Shown here piece after piece: positions 17,084 through 31,625 of a DNA stretch of 64,000 nt. The DNA is taken from assembly GCA_030063045.1 (NCBI GenBank), contig JAQSEB010000023.1, positions 2,914,001-2,978,000 on the forward strand, read 5' to 3'. The notes under the pieces were generated by a model. The model was given only the letters and a program-made list of their open reading frames with translations, was not told the DNA's origin and made no database searches. Every line of letters begins with the position of its first letter. The stretch's first letter is position 1. The translations under genes were made by a program, and so were the position numbers. The DNA is from Pratylenchus scribneri. Its lineage: Eukaryota > Nematoda > Chromadorea > Rhabditida > Pratylenchidae.

Positions 17084-17604
17084 TTTTCAATTAATATTCA
17101 ATAATTTTATGGAATTGAATTAAATGATTTATTTAAAATGATGTTTTCAATTTCGCATTTTATAGGCGGCGAAAAGCTCCAAAAATAGTTTAAATTTTCT
17201 GCCAATGGGAAAAATTGATGAATGAATGGAATTTTTGTGTTTTGACGTGACCCCCCCCCCCTTCCATCCCCACATTCCCTGCTTGAATTTTTGTGGATTT
17301 TTTTGCCGATGATAATTTCGGCCAACAAAGAAAAAAATAAAATTTTAAATTAAATTTGGATTTTAAAAGCAAATAATAAATAAATAATTTGGATTTATTC
17401 ATTTTAAATTGCAAATATTGGAAAGGAAGGGGGTCCATTTTATGAATGTGGGCCAATTTATTTATTTTATTTGTTCAGCCGACATTTCCCTTCTAATTTT
17501 GGATTTGAAGTTATTCCTAAAATGGAAATGCCATTTTATTCCTTATTCATTTTATTTTAATTAATTTATTCATTTATTATTCAAAACAATGTAAAATAAT
17601 TAAT
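17084..17604. other. Intergenic region
   Basis: About 520 bp, AT-rich, with a C11 tract (17251-17261). Open frames here cross the homopolymer and show no motif. It includes the PEX6 3' flank. Confidence 0.5.
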
Positions 17605-20954
<3,350 letters not shown>

Positions 20955-21631
20955 TTAAAATCAAAATTAACCAATATAAAATGGGAATTATTAATATTTA
21001 TTTTTGAAATATTTTCCACGAATTTATTGCATATTTGATTCATTTCTTAATAAATGAAATATTAAATATGAAGATTAATTTTATGTTTTATTAATAAAAT
21101 ATAATTTTAAATGGAAATATTAAACATTTGAGATTGACAATTAAGTTCATATTATATAAATAATTATAATAGAAAAAGAATTATCATATCAATCCGGCAT
21201 AGGTATAGGTAGGGTAGGGAATTATATTTTCCTCCTCCCCCTCCCTCCATTTCCATTTTCCAACAAGTAAAATATACTATACAATATTCTCTCTTCTTCT
21301 CATTTATTGCTGGAGGGATTGAAAATGTGCCCTTTACCGTACCGTAACCTCATCAATTTATATTTGAAAGAGAAAGATGAAGGCAATTTGGAATTTTAAT
21401 ATTGCATTTTGGCTCTCCCAAATAATTTTATTTTTAGCTAAATTTGGCCAATTTCGTCACTTTTAATTTATTTAATGAATTCCAAAATGACATTTTTATA
21501 TGGATTAAATTAATTCTTTCTAATCCATTTATCTGAATATTTAAAGAAGGCCTTTGATTGAATGGAATCATTCCAATTCCAAACTAAATTTTGGCTAATT
21601 TCCACGTCATTCCCCTTCAATCTTTCCAAAA
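20955..21631. other. Divergent intergenic region with dispersed repeat C
   Basis: It holds repeat C copy 1 (about 21205-21310). Otherwise it is AT-rich with no gene signal. It probably contains the promoters of prx-6 and the plus-strand gene starting at 21632. Confidence 0.5.
21205..21310 (+). repeat. Dispersed repeat C, copy 1
   Basis: Shares CCCTCCATTTCCA, TTCCAACAAGT, a TTCTCACTTCTC-like stretch and TTGCTG.AGG in the same order with 56000-56115. It is about 100 bp and pyrimidine-rich. Boundaries are approximate. Confidence 0.4.
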
Positions 21632-23155
21632 ATGTTCCCAATTCAAATTTTACTACTCATTTTCTTCATTCCAATTTTTCAATCCCAAATGAATTTTGTG
21701 GGGGACAAAAATGTGGAAATTTCATATTCCGATGAAAAATGGGAATTTTTGATGCTGCGAACCGATAAATTGTTATTCAATTTATCCGACAATTATTATC
21801 GCATTTTGAGAAAATCCGAGTTGGAATCGATGGATATAAGCATGGACGGAACTAATATCGCTATGGGATTGCATTTTGGCAATTTAACGCCCAATTTGGA
21901 CATTCGATTCAATCTGAATCCAAATGACCAAAGTTTAATGTGCCAATATATTGTCCATGTGAATCGATTGTTTTTGGGAATGCACAAATTCAAATTCATA
22001 CAAAAAAAAGAAAACAATGCACTTTGATTATGAAAAGGACCCAATTTATTTTGGCAAAAAATATCAAATTGGTATTGAGGAGGCTGCTTTTGACGTTAAA
22101 TTTGACGTAGTTGATTAGTGAGTGAAAAATTCATTTTGGAAAATCCTCAAATTAATACAATTAATTAAGTGATGAATTCCCAATGGAAGGAGGCGGCACT
22201 TTCAATGAACCCGTGGATGACCCAAAATGCCTTTATGAATTTTATAAAATTGCAACAGAACGGAGTGAATATGAATTGTTGCGATATTGTTCAAAAGGAT
22301 ATTTTTATAGGGGATTCGATTTGACCGATCCAGAAAGCCAATTCGCTCGAAAAGGTTCAAATAATATTTATGAATATTTGAATTAAATATTAATATTAGA
22401 TTGGGTGCTATATTTGATTAATGGAATGGTGAAATGCAATGTGAGTGGGCCAGGAAAAACGCAAATAGAAAATAATCAAGAATTGTTGGAAAAAGGATAT
22501 CAACTGGAAATGGTGCAAATGAATGCTGCACCAAATGGGAAATGCACAGAAGAAGCAATATTATGGTTTAAATTAAATAATAAATATTATGAAAATAATT
22601 ACTCATTCATTCAGTCAATACAAGGACAATAACAAGGAAGGACTATTCATGATGGCCTCAATCCTGGGATCGGTCATTTTTGGGAAGAAAAAGGAAGATG
22701 ATGAATTCAAATGTAGTGTTAATTCGCAAAGGGACCAAAATGGAGAAGGAAAATATTTATTCAAACTTCGAGTTGGCCATTATTGTACATTGCCAAAGGA
22801 ATATGAACGAATTGATTTTGACCTTTCATTCAATCCAAACGATGTGAGAAAGGATGGAAGGAATAATTCCAAAAATATATTTTAATCATTCATTCAGTTG
22901 GCGGATGCCGGTGTCCAGGAGGATAAGAATGTGGAAGTGTTTTTGGATTGGGGCATAATCCGTTTTGGCACAAATTATTTGCTTTGTGCCGACGGAATTG
23001 ATGCAAAAGAATGCAAAGAAAGGAAGGAAAAAATGCGATGGGCCCTTGGCATAAAAACTGTCGATGGAGAGCCAAAATTGGGTTCAATTGGAGAAAATAT
23101 TGGAAATGTGGACCTTTTGGTTGAAGATTTCAAAAAAAAAGGAAACATAAAATGA
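21632..23155 (+). CDS. Secreted protein of unknown family
   Basis: Signal peptide MFPIQILLLIFFIPIFQSQ, then exons joined by GT-AG introns with matching phases through to GNIK and the stop at 23155. The mature protein has regularly spaced motifs that suggest repeated beta-rich units: RFNLNPNDQSLMCQY in the first part, DFDLSFNPND later, and VFLDWGIIRFGTNYLLC near the end. A run of eight A (22002-22009) shifts the frame by one between FIQKK and the downstream MHFDYEKDPIYFG; with seven A the frame would be continuous. This suggests a homopolymer error, or a mutation. I do not recognise the family. A fragment of a relative lies just downstream at about 23428. Confidence 0.65.
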
Positions 23156-23427
23156 GCCATTGAAATTTTATTTAAATTCATTTATATATTTTATACAATA
23201 AATGTTATCAATATATAAACATTAGAATAATAGAATAAAATACACGTTTATTTAAAGCTTAATTTTGATTTGTGAAAAGAATAAATATTATTGCGCATTA
23301 ATTGGAAAGAATATGCAAATTAATGAAAATATACAAAGAAATGGAATAAATTTGATTTGAACGTATCAAAATGAAATATTATGGAATATATTATTTGGTG
23401 ATTAATTATGCTTTAATAAAAAAATAG

Positions 23428-23577
23428 GCAATGAATGGAATGTTGGATGAATATGATTTTGTGATTGATTGGGGCTATTTTAAAATTTTGGATACCCAGT
23501 TTTGTGTTGGATTTAATGATTGGAATATTCAATCAAAGTTTGAAAAGTGTGGACAAATCCGTGGATTCATTCTTCCG
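23428..23577 (+). pseudogene. Truncated copy of the last exon of the upstream secreted gene
   Basis: A splice-acceptor-like TAG precedes a frame reading DFVIDWGYFK...FCVGFNDW...SKFEKC. It resembles VFLDWGIIRFGTNYLLC...AKECKER from the gene ending at 23155. Its end runs antisense into the last exon of the T-synthase gene. It is probably a decayed tandem copy; the similarity is judged by eye. Confidence 0.35.
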
Positions 23578-25241
23578 GAAAATGTCATCGGCGCCCATAT
23601 TTTTGATGGCCAAGGAATATGCCTCCTTCAGCAATGGATCCAATTTGTTGATTGATCCATCATTGGAATTCCCAATGCCCAGAGGCGTTTCCATTCCAAA
23701 TGGCCTCAAATGATAAACCAAATATTCGAGCACATACCTTTGGGGGAAATGTGGTAATTTATTAATTTGAGTGGGCGATGGGTTTACATTAAATTGGGAT
23801 TGACATAATGAAAGGAAATGGCATAATCACTGCAACAATTTGGACCCTAAATTCAGTCAATTTTAATTAATTTAATAATTAATTCTTAAGATTATTCCTA
23901 ACCTGTTCAATTGGATAATAGGTGTATTGCCAAAACCAAAAACTCGGATCTACATGTCCCGGTGCCAAATGATGTTCCGGCACAAATGGCAAGAATCGAT
24001 GATGTCCTTCGGCATCCCTCGAGTCTCCCGCTTTTACTCCAATTTTTTCCATGCATTTTCCCATTTCCGCATCTTCTGCTCCATTCTCGCCGGCCTAATA
24101 AGCAATTTAATTTTGTTAAAAAACATCAAAAAATGTCAACCCTGCATGCTGCCTTATTTGGCAATCCATTCTCCACAAATTTTTTCAATGCCGCCCTACT
24201 CAAAACATAGCCGGCTCCTCCACTCATATATCCCTTTTTGGGTAAGAATATTGGAAATATTTTCCATTTAAGTAAATTTACTTGTTCAGTGAATGGTTTG
24301 AATTTGCAACCAAAATAGATTGGCTCATCGGGCGGATGGGGCATTAGAAGATAGCGCAAATTTTCCAAAATGACGAAAGTGTCATCATCCGCCTTCAAAA
24401 ACCAATCGTATTCATCCTAAAATGGTCAATATGTTTGAATATATCCTCATTATTATTACAATATAATGATCATATGCATATTTGAAGGAGGCCTTGGTTT
24501 TGCCCCAAAGATGATTTCTTTAAACAAATTCAATCCCTTTCATTTCAATGCAAATATTGTCCAACCTTCCCTCGGAAATGTTCAAATTTATAGCCGGCAA
24601 ATTAGGGTCATCTTCTGAGGACATGAACACAAATTTATTGCATCTTTTTGCCCAAGTCGCCTTCACATGGATTGCTCGTTTTTCGTGATTTTGTTTTCCC
24701 GTCAATATCCAACAATAAATTCGAACCCTTTTGGCAATTTCCGCGGCCAAAGTGCCTTCGCCTGGACCAAATTTTAATTTGTGAATTCCATTTTCCCACT
24801 CAAATAAAAACCATCATGGACGTGTGTTCCATTTCCATGAAAGAACATTGGGGCCACCGGCGCATCCCCATCATCCAATTCCTCCTCATTATGCGCATCG
24901 TGGTGGTGATGATGGCCATGTTCATCAACATGTTCCTGCTCTCCAATTTGTTCTGCCATTTGATCATTTTTACTCTCATTTTGTCTTTTTTCTTCATCAT
25001 TCCTTTCCTCCTCCTTTTCGCCCTCCTTAATTTTATTATTTTCATTTCCAATTTATATTTATTTATTCATATTTAAAATTTGATTTGTTCGAACTTGAAT
25101 AATGATGACCGGTCTTTGGTAAAGTGGCAATTTTACGGTTGTTTGATTATTGTTGTTGGGGAAAAGTGCCAACGAGAGGAAAAACCCAATAACAATGCCA
25201 ATGCACAAATTAATCAATGTTTGCCGATTATTGGCCAACAT
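23533..25241 (-). CDS. Core 1 beta-1,3-galactosyltransferase (T-synthase, C1GALT1-like)
   Basis: This Golgi type II enzyme adds galactose to Tn antigen (GalNAc-Ser/Thr) to make core 1 O-glycans. Exon 1 (from 25241) has a short cytosolic N-terminus and one TM segment ([16 protein letters not shown]). The stem is unusually acidic and His-rich ([16 protein letters not shown], about 24920-24870). Catalytic landmarks are [55 protein letters not shown] with the DxD metal site, and [17 protein letters not shown]. Then come the fingerprint [15 protein letters not shown] and [18 protein letters not shown] is at 23535-23533. All exons join in phase. The 3' end overlaps the plus-strand fragment at 23428-23577. 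Confidence 0.93.
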
Positions 25242-28180
25242 TTGGGGAGGAAAGGGGGAAAATAATGAGGAGGAGGAATTTTGATGGGGAATTTGGACGT
25301 AATGGATTTGATGGCTTTTCTGACCAATTTTGGAAGGAATTTTTTATGGCCTATTTATACTATGAAAAATTCTTTTAAAAAATATATAATAATTAATTAT
25401 TTTTCCATTTAAATTTTCTATTGATTGAAGCAATTTGCTACTGGGGAATTGGATGCGAAATTTTGGGGAAGGGATGGGGACAAATAGAACCACTTGAGGG
25501 AGAATATTAAATGGGGGGGAATGGAAATGGATGATGAGTTGGATGAAGGAAATTGGAATTGAATGAATATTTGGCCCAAACAAAATTGGCCATTAATATT
25601 ATTATTTTTGTAATCCATCCGTTCTGTAATATTGTTGGAAAGTACAATTGTGCTGGAGGCAATAAAATATTCATAATTTTTTTTTTATTTTTTTGCTCAT
25701 CATTCCATAAAAAGAATTCGATGGATCATCATTTGGTAACAATAGAGGAGATATTAAATGATTGGGAAAAATAATAATAATTGATACAATTTTTTGTATC
25801 ATAATTTTATTTAATAAATAAGTATTTATTAAATTATTTTTTTTTGAGGAGGAGTAATGTTTGCTGGATGCAAATATTGTACAAAAATATATGGGGTGAG
25901 GAAGCAATTTGGGGAAGTGAGCCTTCCAAAAGAGGGAAGATCAAAAGAAAGATGGAAGCGGCTTCCGCGCGAAAAATGCACACGGAAGATTATGAAGGAG
26001 GGGGAAGGGGGGAATTGAATGGTACTTTTGTAGTGTTTTCTCAACAACATCGTCGACTAAATTGGCGGCTGTCTGCAACAGTTGAAGGTGGTATAATTGG
26101 TGCAGAAAAGCAGCTGTGAAGATGATGAAGGGAAGGAATTCTTCTTCTTCAAATGGATTAGAATGGAATGAATGAATGAATGAATGAATGGAAGGAGAAG
26201 TGCAAATTGCCGAAGGGGAGAAAGAGAGATGGATGAATTCCGACCTTGAGAGGACCTTTCCCCAAAAAGTGCCTTCTACACTCAATCTGCTGCAATGATT
26301 TTGCTTTGAAATTGTGCGATTCTTTGAAAATTATCATTTTTCTCAAAAAATGGAAATTTTATGTGATTTTTTAATTTTTATCAATTCTTCTATTTCGAAT
26401 TCGAATATTCCACTCCAATTTTGGATTTCTATTGATAAATATACTAATATAATTTTATTTCGCCTATTCGTTAATGGCAATTTTTGGCCCATTCATTTCC
26501 AATTTCCATCAATCTTTGAATGGATCAGGTGGCCGGAGGGCAATTTTGGTTCAATCCAATAGAGGGAGCATCGTACTCTTTGGCCAAATTATCCAATTAA
26601 AAACACCAAATGGCCTCCTCTTAAATTGGCCCCAACATTCATCAAAAGTCATTTGGTGCCCTCAATTTTGTTGCATTTTAAATTGTTCTTCACAATTTCC
26701 GGGTCCATCCTTTCCCCCCAAAATGCCCATGTGCTATTATCATCACAAGATGATTTGCCCTCGATCGCGTGGCAAATGTCCTCGAATGATTTTTCTATAT
26801 TTGTTTTAGAATCACAAATATCCTTGAATTGCTCCAAAAAGTGATCCATCTTCAAGTGTAAAATAGTCCAAAAGAACGAAAACAAATGTTTGAAGGAAAA
26901 TAAGAGAAAATTGGACCAAAATGTTTTTGCCAAAAATTAATGGGAAAATGAGAACATTTCGGGGTCTATGTGAGGCACAAAACCACTTGAAAAAACGTAA
27001 TTTGCAAAATTTTATTCCACTTTCCAAATTTATTCCATTGAATGAATAAATAAAAAAGGGAAGAAACAAAATATTTTGACGTCAAAATTTAAAATGAAAA
27101 CAAATTTCCAAAATTATTTTTGGCCAAATCATATGGCCAATTTTTATTTTTTTTGCCTGGAAATTTTCACTAAAATTTGTTGCATTCGAATTTGACGATA
27201 AAAACAAAAACAACAAATGTTCCATTTCATGGTGGAAGGAAATGTGAAAATGGCAAAAATAAGAAAAAAAAATAACAAATGACAATTTCCTCATGGAATA
27301 AATGAAAAAATAAATGGTGGGGATAAATATGGAGAAAGAAAATGTGCTAAAACAGATGGGAAAAAATAAATAAATAATTATAAAAATTTCTTTGTATTTC
27401 GTGGAATGAATTTACGCGCATAAAATAATATGTCTGATTTAAAAGAGGCTCTAATAATTGAAATTATCCACAGTCCATTCTATACTTATAAATCATGTCT
27501 AAATTAATTTTGATCATTTTAGTTTCAATTTCAATGTTCAAATCTAAAGATCCGATTCTCCCTCGTGTTTAAAATTACTTGTTTGGGATGACTTCAATTA
27601 ATCTTCTCAATTTTAGGCCACATTTGTCCTATTTTTTGATTAAAATTGGCCCAAATGGGCCAACAAATGTTCAAAACATAAATTGGGAGGATTAATTAGT
27701 CCCTTTATTTTTCGTTGATCACACCCTTGTCCAAAAGTTATTGCCAAAGACAATTGCTGTTTTTCTCACATTGGACCAATTTTCAAATCACGTTTTCCTC
27801 TTCCCTTTATTTGTGTCCCAAAATTGCCCTCATCCATCCATTAGCTCAATTTTAAGAGCTATCCTAGGTTCGGGGCTTTGGCAAAAGTAAAAGGACCAAA
27901 AAATCACATTGGATGGCCCTCATCCCCATCCCCGCCCATTTACTGTGACTATTTAAACTGGGCTAATCCCGACTAAAGGCTATCAGTAACCAAAATATAC
28001 TCTCCTTTGAATAATAGCAAATTAAGAAAATTCTCCAAAGGAATAAACCCACAAGATTTCAATCCCATTTATTTTATTCTTTATTCCTTCATTTGTCCAA
28101 ATTTTTGGTATTAATTTCCAACATTTCCCAAGCAGAAATTTAAATTCAATTCAATCAAATCAACCAACCAATCACCGAAA
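25242..28180. other. Long intergenic region with little coding signal
   Basis: About 2.9 kb. It holds a short (GAAT)n microsatellite (about 26164-26190) and one weak Cys-containing minus ORF (26649-26849, listed separately). Other open frames, such as minus 25941-26285, are low-complexity and have no motif or splice partner. The promoter of the 28181 gene should lie at the right end. Confidence 0.5.
26649..26849 (-). CDS. Possible small Cys-containing exon (66 codons), weak
   Basis: The frame MDHFLEQFKDICDSKTN...DICHAIEGKSSCDD...KNNLKCNKIEGTK has four Cys and ends in TGA. The composition is protein-like. The spacing loosely recalls nematode Cys-rich extracellular helical domains. The ATG follows an AG, so it might be an internal exon. 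No signal-peptide exon could be joined convincingly. Treat it as unproven. Confidence 0.22.
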   Translation of the reverse strand: MDHFLEQFKDICDSKTNIEKSFEDICHAIEGKSSCDDNSTWAFWGERMDPEIVKNNLKCNKIEGTK

Positions 28181-28436
28181 ATGATTTTCCTGCAAAAGAA
28201 AGGTGGCAAAGTGTTGAAGCAGGTGGATGAGCAAAAAACACCGGAGGAAGTGGCACAAGAAGTGTTGGGCCGAACATCCGGATTCACATGCTTTGCCTCC
28301 GATGGATATCGCCTTGAGGTGAATTCATTTTAATTCATTCAAAAATATTTATTATTTTCCCCTAAATTTACAGCCCCGTCGTTCATTCTCGGAGCAGGGA
28401 ATCAGCTCGGGCGAAACTGTGCTCATCACAATGTGA
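28181..28436 (+). CDS. 66-aa conserved-looking protein, ubiquitin-like (beta-grasp) fold possible
   Basis: Two exons, 28181-28318 (46 codons) and 28374-28436 (20 codons plus TGA), with a 55-nt GT-AG intron in phase 0. The protein starts MIFLQKKGGKVLKQVDEQ, contains TPEEVAQEVLGRTSGFTCFA, and ends with RRSFSEQGISSGETVLITM. The order of a strand, a helix, a Gly turn and the final G-x-T-x-x-I motif resembles ubiquitin-like folds; there is no C-terminal Gly-Gly. Base composition is more GC-balanced than the flanks, as expected for a constrained gene. The specific function is unknown. Confidence 0.8.
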
Positions 28437-29627
28437 AAATGGAAAACATGGAAAATGAACAATGAATGGGAATGGAAGGAATTGATTGAATGAACAATCC
28501 AACAATCAAATCAATGATATATTTAATCAATCAAAATTGTCCAAGAATTAAACAAATATTCCCTCATTAGTAAATTAAATAATTATTCAATTTAATCCAA
28601 AAATGTATATTTAATTTTTATTCATCAATTTATCAAAATAAATAAAGCGATATTGAAAATGATGAAAAGATTATACCGGTTCAGAACCCAATCCTAAACC
28701 ACCAAACCTTATGCTAAATCTCGGTGAGATACAACATTTGATAATTTGTATATGTTTAAACAATTTTAAATTAGTTTTGAACCAATGAACCAAAAACAGA
28801 AATATGGTTTAAACAATTTGATTAAATCCCCTTAATTTTTGAACAAACTATGATAAAATTATATACCAATCTACACATCTTGATTTGATCATCCGAATTG
28901 GCATAAGATTGGGGGTCTAGTACAAAACTGAGCCACTATAAACTTTTCGCCATATTCAGTGTTTTCTTTTCAGATACAGTAAATTAAATAAAATCAAAAA
29001 TTTATCATTTGTATTTCCATCCCTATACCCTATGGAATTTTCAATTCAATTCCTCGAAAATAATTTCTAGCAAAATATGGTGGTGCAGAAAACATATACG
29101 GAAGGGGAGAACGGAGCATCTGCAGCAAGTTAAATCCATTTCATCTTGGCCAATTTTGCGTATTTTGTTTACAGCTAAAATGAGAGAAAATGGCACTGAC
29201 CTTTGCTGTAGGGAAGGGGTGATGGGATGGAAAGAAAATGGCACTGACCTTTGCTGTAGGGAAGGGGTGATGGGATGGAAGCTGGAAGGATTGGAAGGAA
29301 TGCAAAATTGCACACCTGTGGGATCATTCACTATTCTTAAATATGCCCTCCTATGACCTTTGGCCAATTTGATGCGCATCTTCAAAGAATGAAGATGTTG
29401 GCTAAATTTTGCAAAGATTTGTTAAAAATAGCATCAATTTCATTGGATATAAAAGAAGGCAGATTTGAACGCAGCAATTTAATACCAACTTTATTTCCAT
29501 CCAATTAAATTGTTGCTTTAATTGGCCTAATAATAATAATAACCAATTGAAGAATAAAATTTTATTTCATTTATTTAGAAAAAAAGCTTGTCCTTTTATT
29601 CTATAATTTTCCAATCATCAATTAATT
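28437..29627. other. Intergenic region with a tandem duplication
   Basis: AT-rich. It contains the 48-bp duplication at 29185-29280. A minus ORF (29041-29385) is kept open across that duplication and encodes a repeated HPITPSLQQRSVPFS block, but it has no motif or signal peptide. The segment 28660-28980 has an AACC/GGTT-rich composition like 35900-36060 and may be repeat-derived. Confidence 0.45.
29185..29280 (+). repeat. Perfect 48-bp tandem duplication
   Basis: Two adjacent identical 48-bp units (29185-29232, 29233-29280) beginning AGAAAATGGCACTGACC. The length is a multiple of three, so overlapping frames stay open. Confidence 0.9.
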
Positions 29628-29901
29628 ATGGTGCAGTGGGTTCAATGCATCGGTTGCCGATTCCATTGTAAATTTATTTTTTAATGCAAATTAAAAATTT
29701 ATTATTTTATTTGCAATTTTAGATGACATGGACGACAAAGAATGGGAAAAAGTGGCCATCAAATGGCTTTCAATGGTCCTTGCAAGGTGCGTCCCTGCTG
29801 GTCCCGCCTGGGCCCTTGGCACGCCGGCGGCAGTTGACACCATCGAAAAGATGAAAGCCAAACAATGGTGTCGAATTTGCAAGCAATTCAACCGCCCCTA
29901 A
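29628..29901 (+). CDS. 72-aa CxxC...CxxC (zinc-ribbon-like) protein
   Basis: Exon 1 is 29628-29667 (MVQWVQCIGCRFH) and exon 2 is 29723-29901, with a 55-nt GT-AG intron in phase 1 and a TAA stop. The protein has one CxxC at the start (CIGC), a middle with DDKEWEKVAIKWLSMV and Pro/Ala-rich CVPAGPAWALGTPAAV, and a second CxxC at the end (WCRICKQFNRP). Two CxxC pairs about 55 residues apart could bind one zinc. There is no signal peptide, so it is probably nuclear or cytosolic. I do not recognise the family. The strong coding composition in AT-rich surroundings supports a real gene. Confidence 0.75.
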
Positions 29902-31625
29902 AATGGCATTGGAAAGAAGAAATGGAATTAATCAATTGATGGCATTAAATTAGATTAAATTTGCATTTTTTAATTAATTTTCACATATGAAATATCAAGT
30001 AAAGATGATAATAAAATAATCAAATTATCATTTATCACAATTTCATGATTTAACCCTGAAGACTTTTCTCCTTTTACAGTATATTTTTTATTTGACCATT
30101 TCTAATGTTTTAGGCAAAAATGTATTCACGTAATTTTGGGCTGAATCAGAATTTATTTCAATAATTCCTTTTTCCATCCCTTTAAATTTAATCAAAAATG
30201 ATTAATAAAAAAATTTATCGAATTTTTCGGAGCTATTTGCAAAAATAAAAATTTGTGATTTTGAGGGACAAAATTCATTTTGGCCATATTAACAATCAAC
30301 AAAATTTCCAAAGACCACTTAAGATGGCATTATATTAAATGCAACATTGTGAATTGAATTATTCGAAGACTGATCGTTTAACCACAATGGTGGACGACTC
30401 AATCTCTTCATAAAATTATTTATCCAAATTTTATTGGTATAGCTGAAAATTTCATCTGGCAATATTTTACCGAAAGGAATAAAAATGATTTTTACTTCCT
30501 TTCAAAACTGTTTATGTCAATGCTAACATAAAGCCATTTTCCTATTTGTCCTACTGTACCCCCAATTTTGCCTAATTGCGCTGTCACTGTCACCCTATCA
30601 ATCAAATATTACCCCAGTCTGCCTTTTTAAACCAACCCTTTTTCCTCTCCTGTCGTCTTTTACTCTCCACATATTTTATCACATTTTCTGCACAATTAAT
30701 AAAGAATAATTTAAGTTTCTCTAATCCCTATCCCATTCATTGGGACACTGGGGATTTTAGGCCTTCAGCGAAGGCTCGGGGTGAGAGAGCCTAGGTCAAC
30801 TCTCGCCTTGAACAACTTTACAATTAGCCATATTTGGACTAATAGTTCAGAATTGCTAAAACAGGTGGTCAATTTCCCCATTTTTATTGAGTCAAATAAA
30901 AATGCCAAAAATATTCAACGGCCCAATACTTCACTGATCATTTCTGTAATATATTTTTCACCTGTTCAATGTTCATTTCCTTTCCAAATATTTTCCTATT
31001 TTTATTAAATTTTTAATAGGAAGTAATATTCCCATTTTCGACCATTTCTCATTTGCATCTGTCCCGAATTCTAAAGAATAATTATTTTTGGCTAGATAGA
31101 TCTTCCCTTTCCATCAATCTACGATTTTCGCCATTCTTTGGAACATTTATTAGGACATTTGTCCATTGTCTACACTCTACAGAATCGGATAAGGATATTA
31201 AAATTTGCATTCAAAAAATTATATTATATTTATTAGTTTATTTGACACATTCTAATATTTAATTTACAATGAACAATAAAATAGATCGACCATTTCACAT
31301 ATATGTAAAATTCTTTAAATGAATTCAAAAAATCGGAAATGGCATTTGACAAAGAGAATATTTAAATTAAATGTTCTTTTTTATTTATTATGAAAAATTG
31401 CCATCAAAAAATGCCCTCAAGGGAATGTACCTTTTTCAGTGACCATAATAATAAATTCACTCAATTTATTAATTTCCCCTCTGAGAATTACCGGCCAAAA
31501 TATTAATCGGAAACTTTTTTTCTGGTAAAAAACAATAATCCCAAATCCGATAGATAATTAACATATAAAAGCATCATCAATTTTTATTAAAATAATTCAT
31601 TTTGTCCTCAAATTTCCAACAAAAG
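29902..31625. other. Intergenic region with dispersed repeat A
   Basis: It contains repeat A copy 2 (30515-30815). The rest is AT-rich with short frames lacking motifs (30781-31008, 31053-31262). The right end would carry the promoter of the receptor gene. Confidence 0.5.
30515..30815 (+). repeat. Dispersed repeat family A, copy 2
   Basis: Same order of conserved strings as 10740-11080, including CCTACTGTACCC, CCTATCAATCAAATATTAC, TCTGCCTTTTTAAACC, GCGAAGGCTCGGGG and TCAACTCTCGCC. Copies are separated by about 20 kb and share orientation. By eye they are perhaps three-quarters identical. Confidence 0.7.

Noticed and set aside
25941..26285. 114-codon minus ORF in the large intergenic region
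   Set aside because: Low-complexity Ser/His/Phe-rich sequence over a GAAT microsatellite; no splice partners.
29041..29385. 114-codon minus ORF with a repeated HPITPSLQQRSVPFS block
   Set aside because: The repeat is just the 48-bp DNA duplication read in one frame; no start context or domain.
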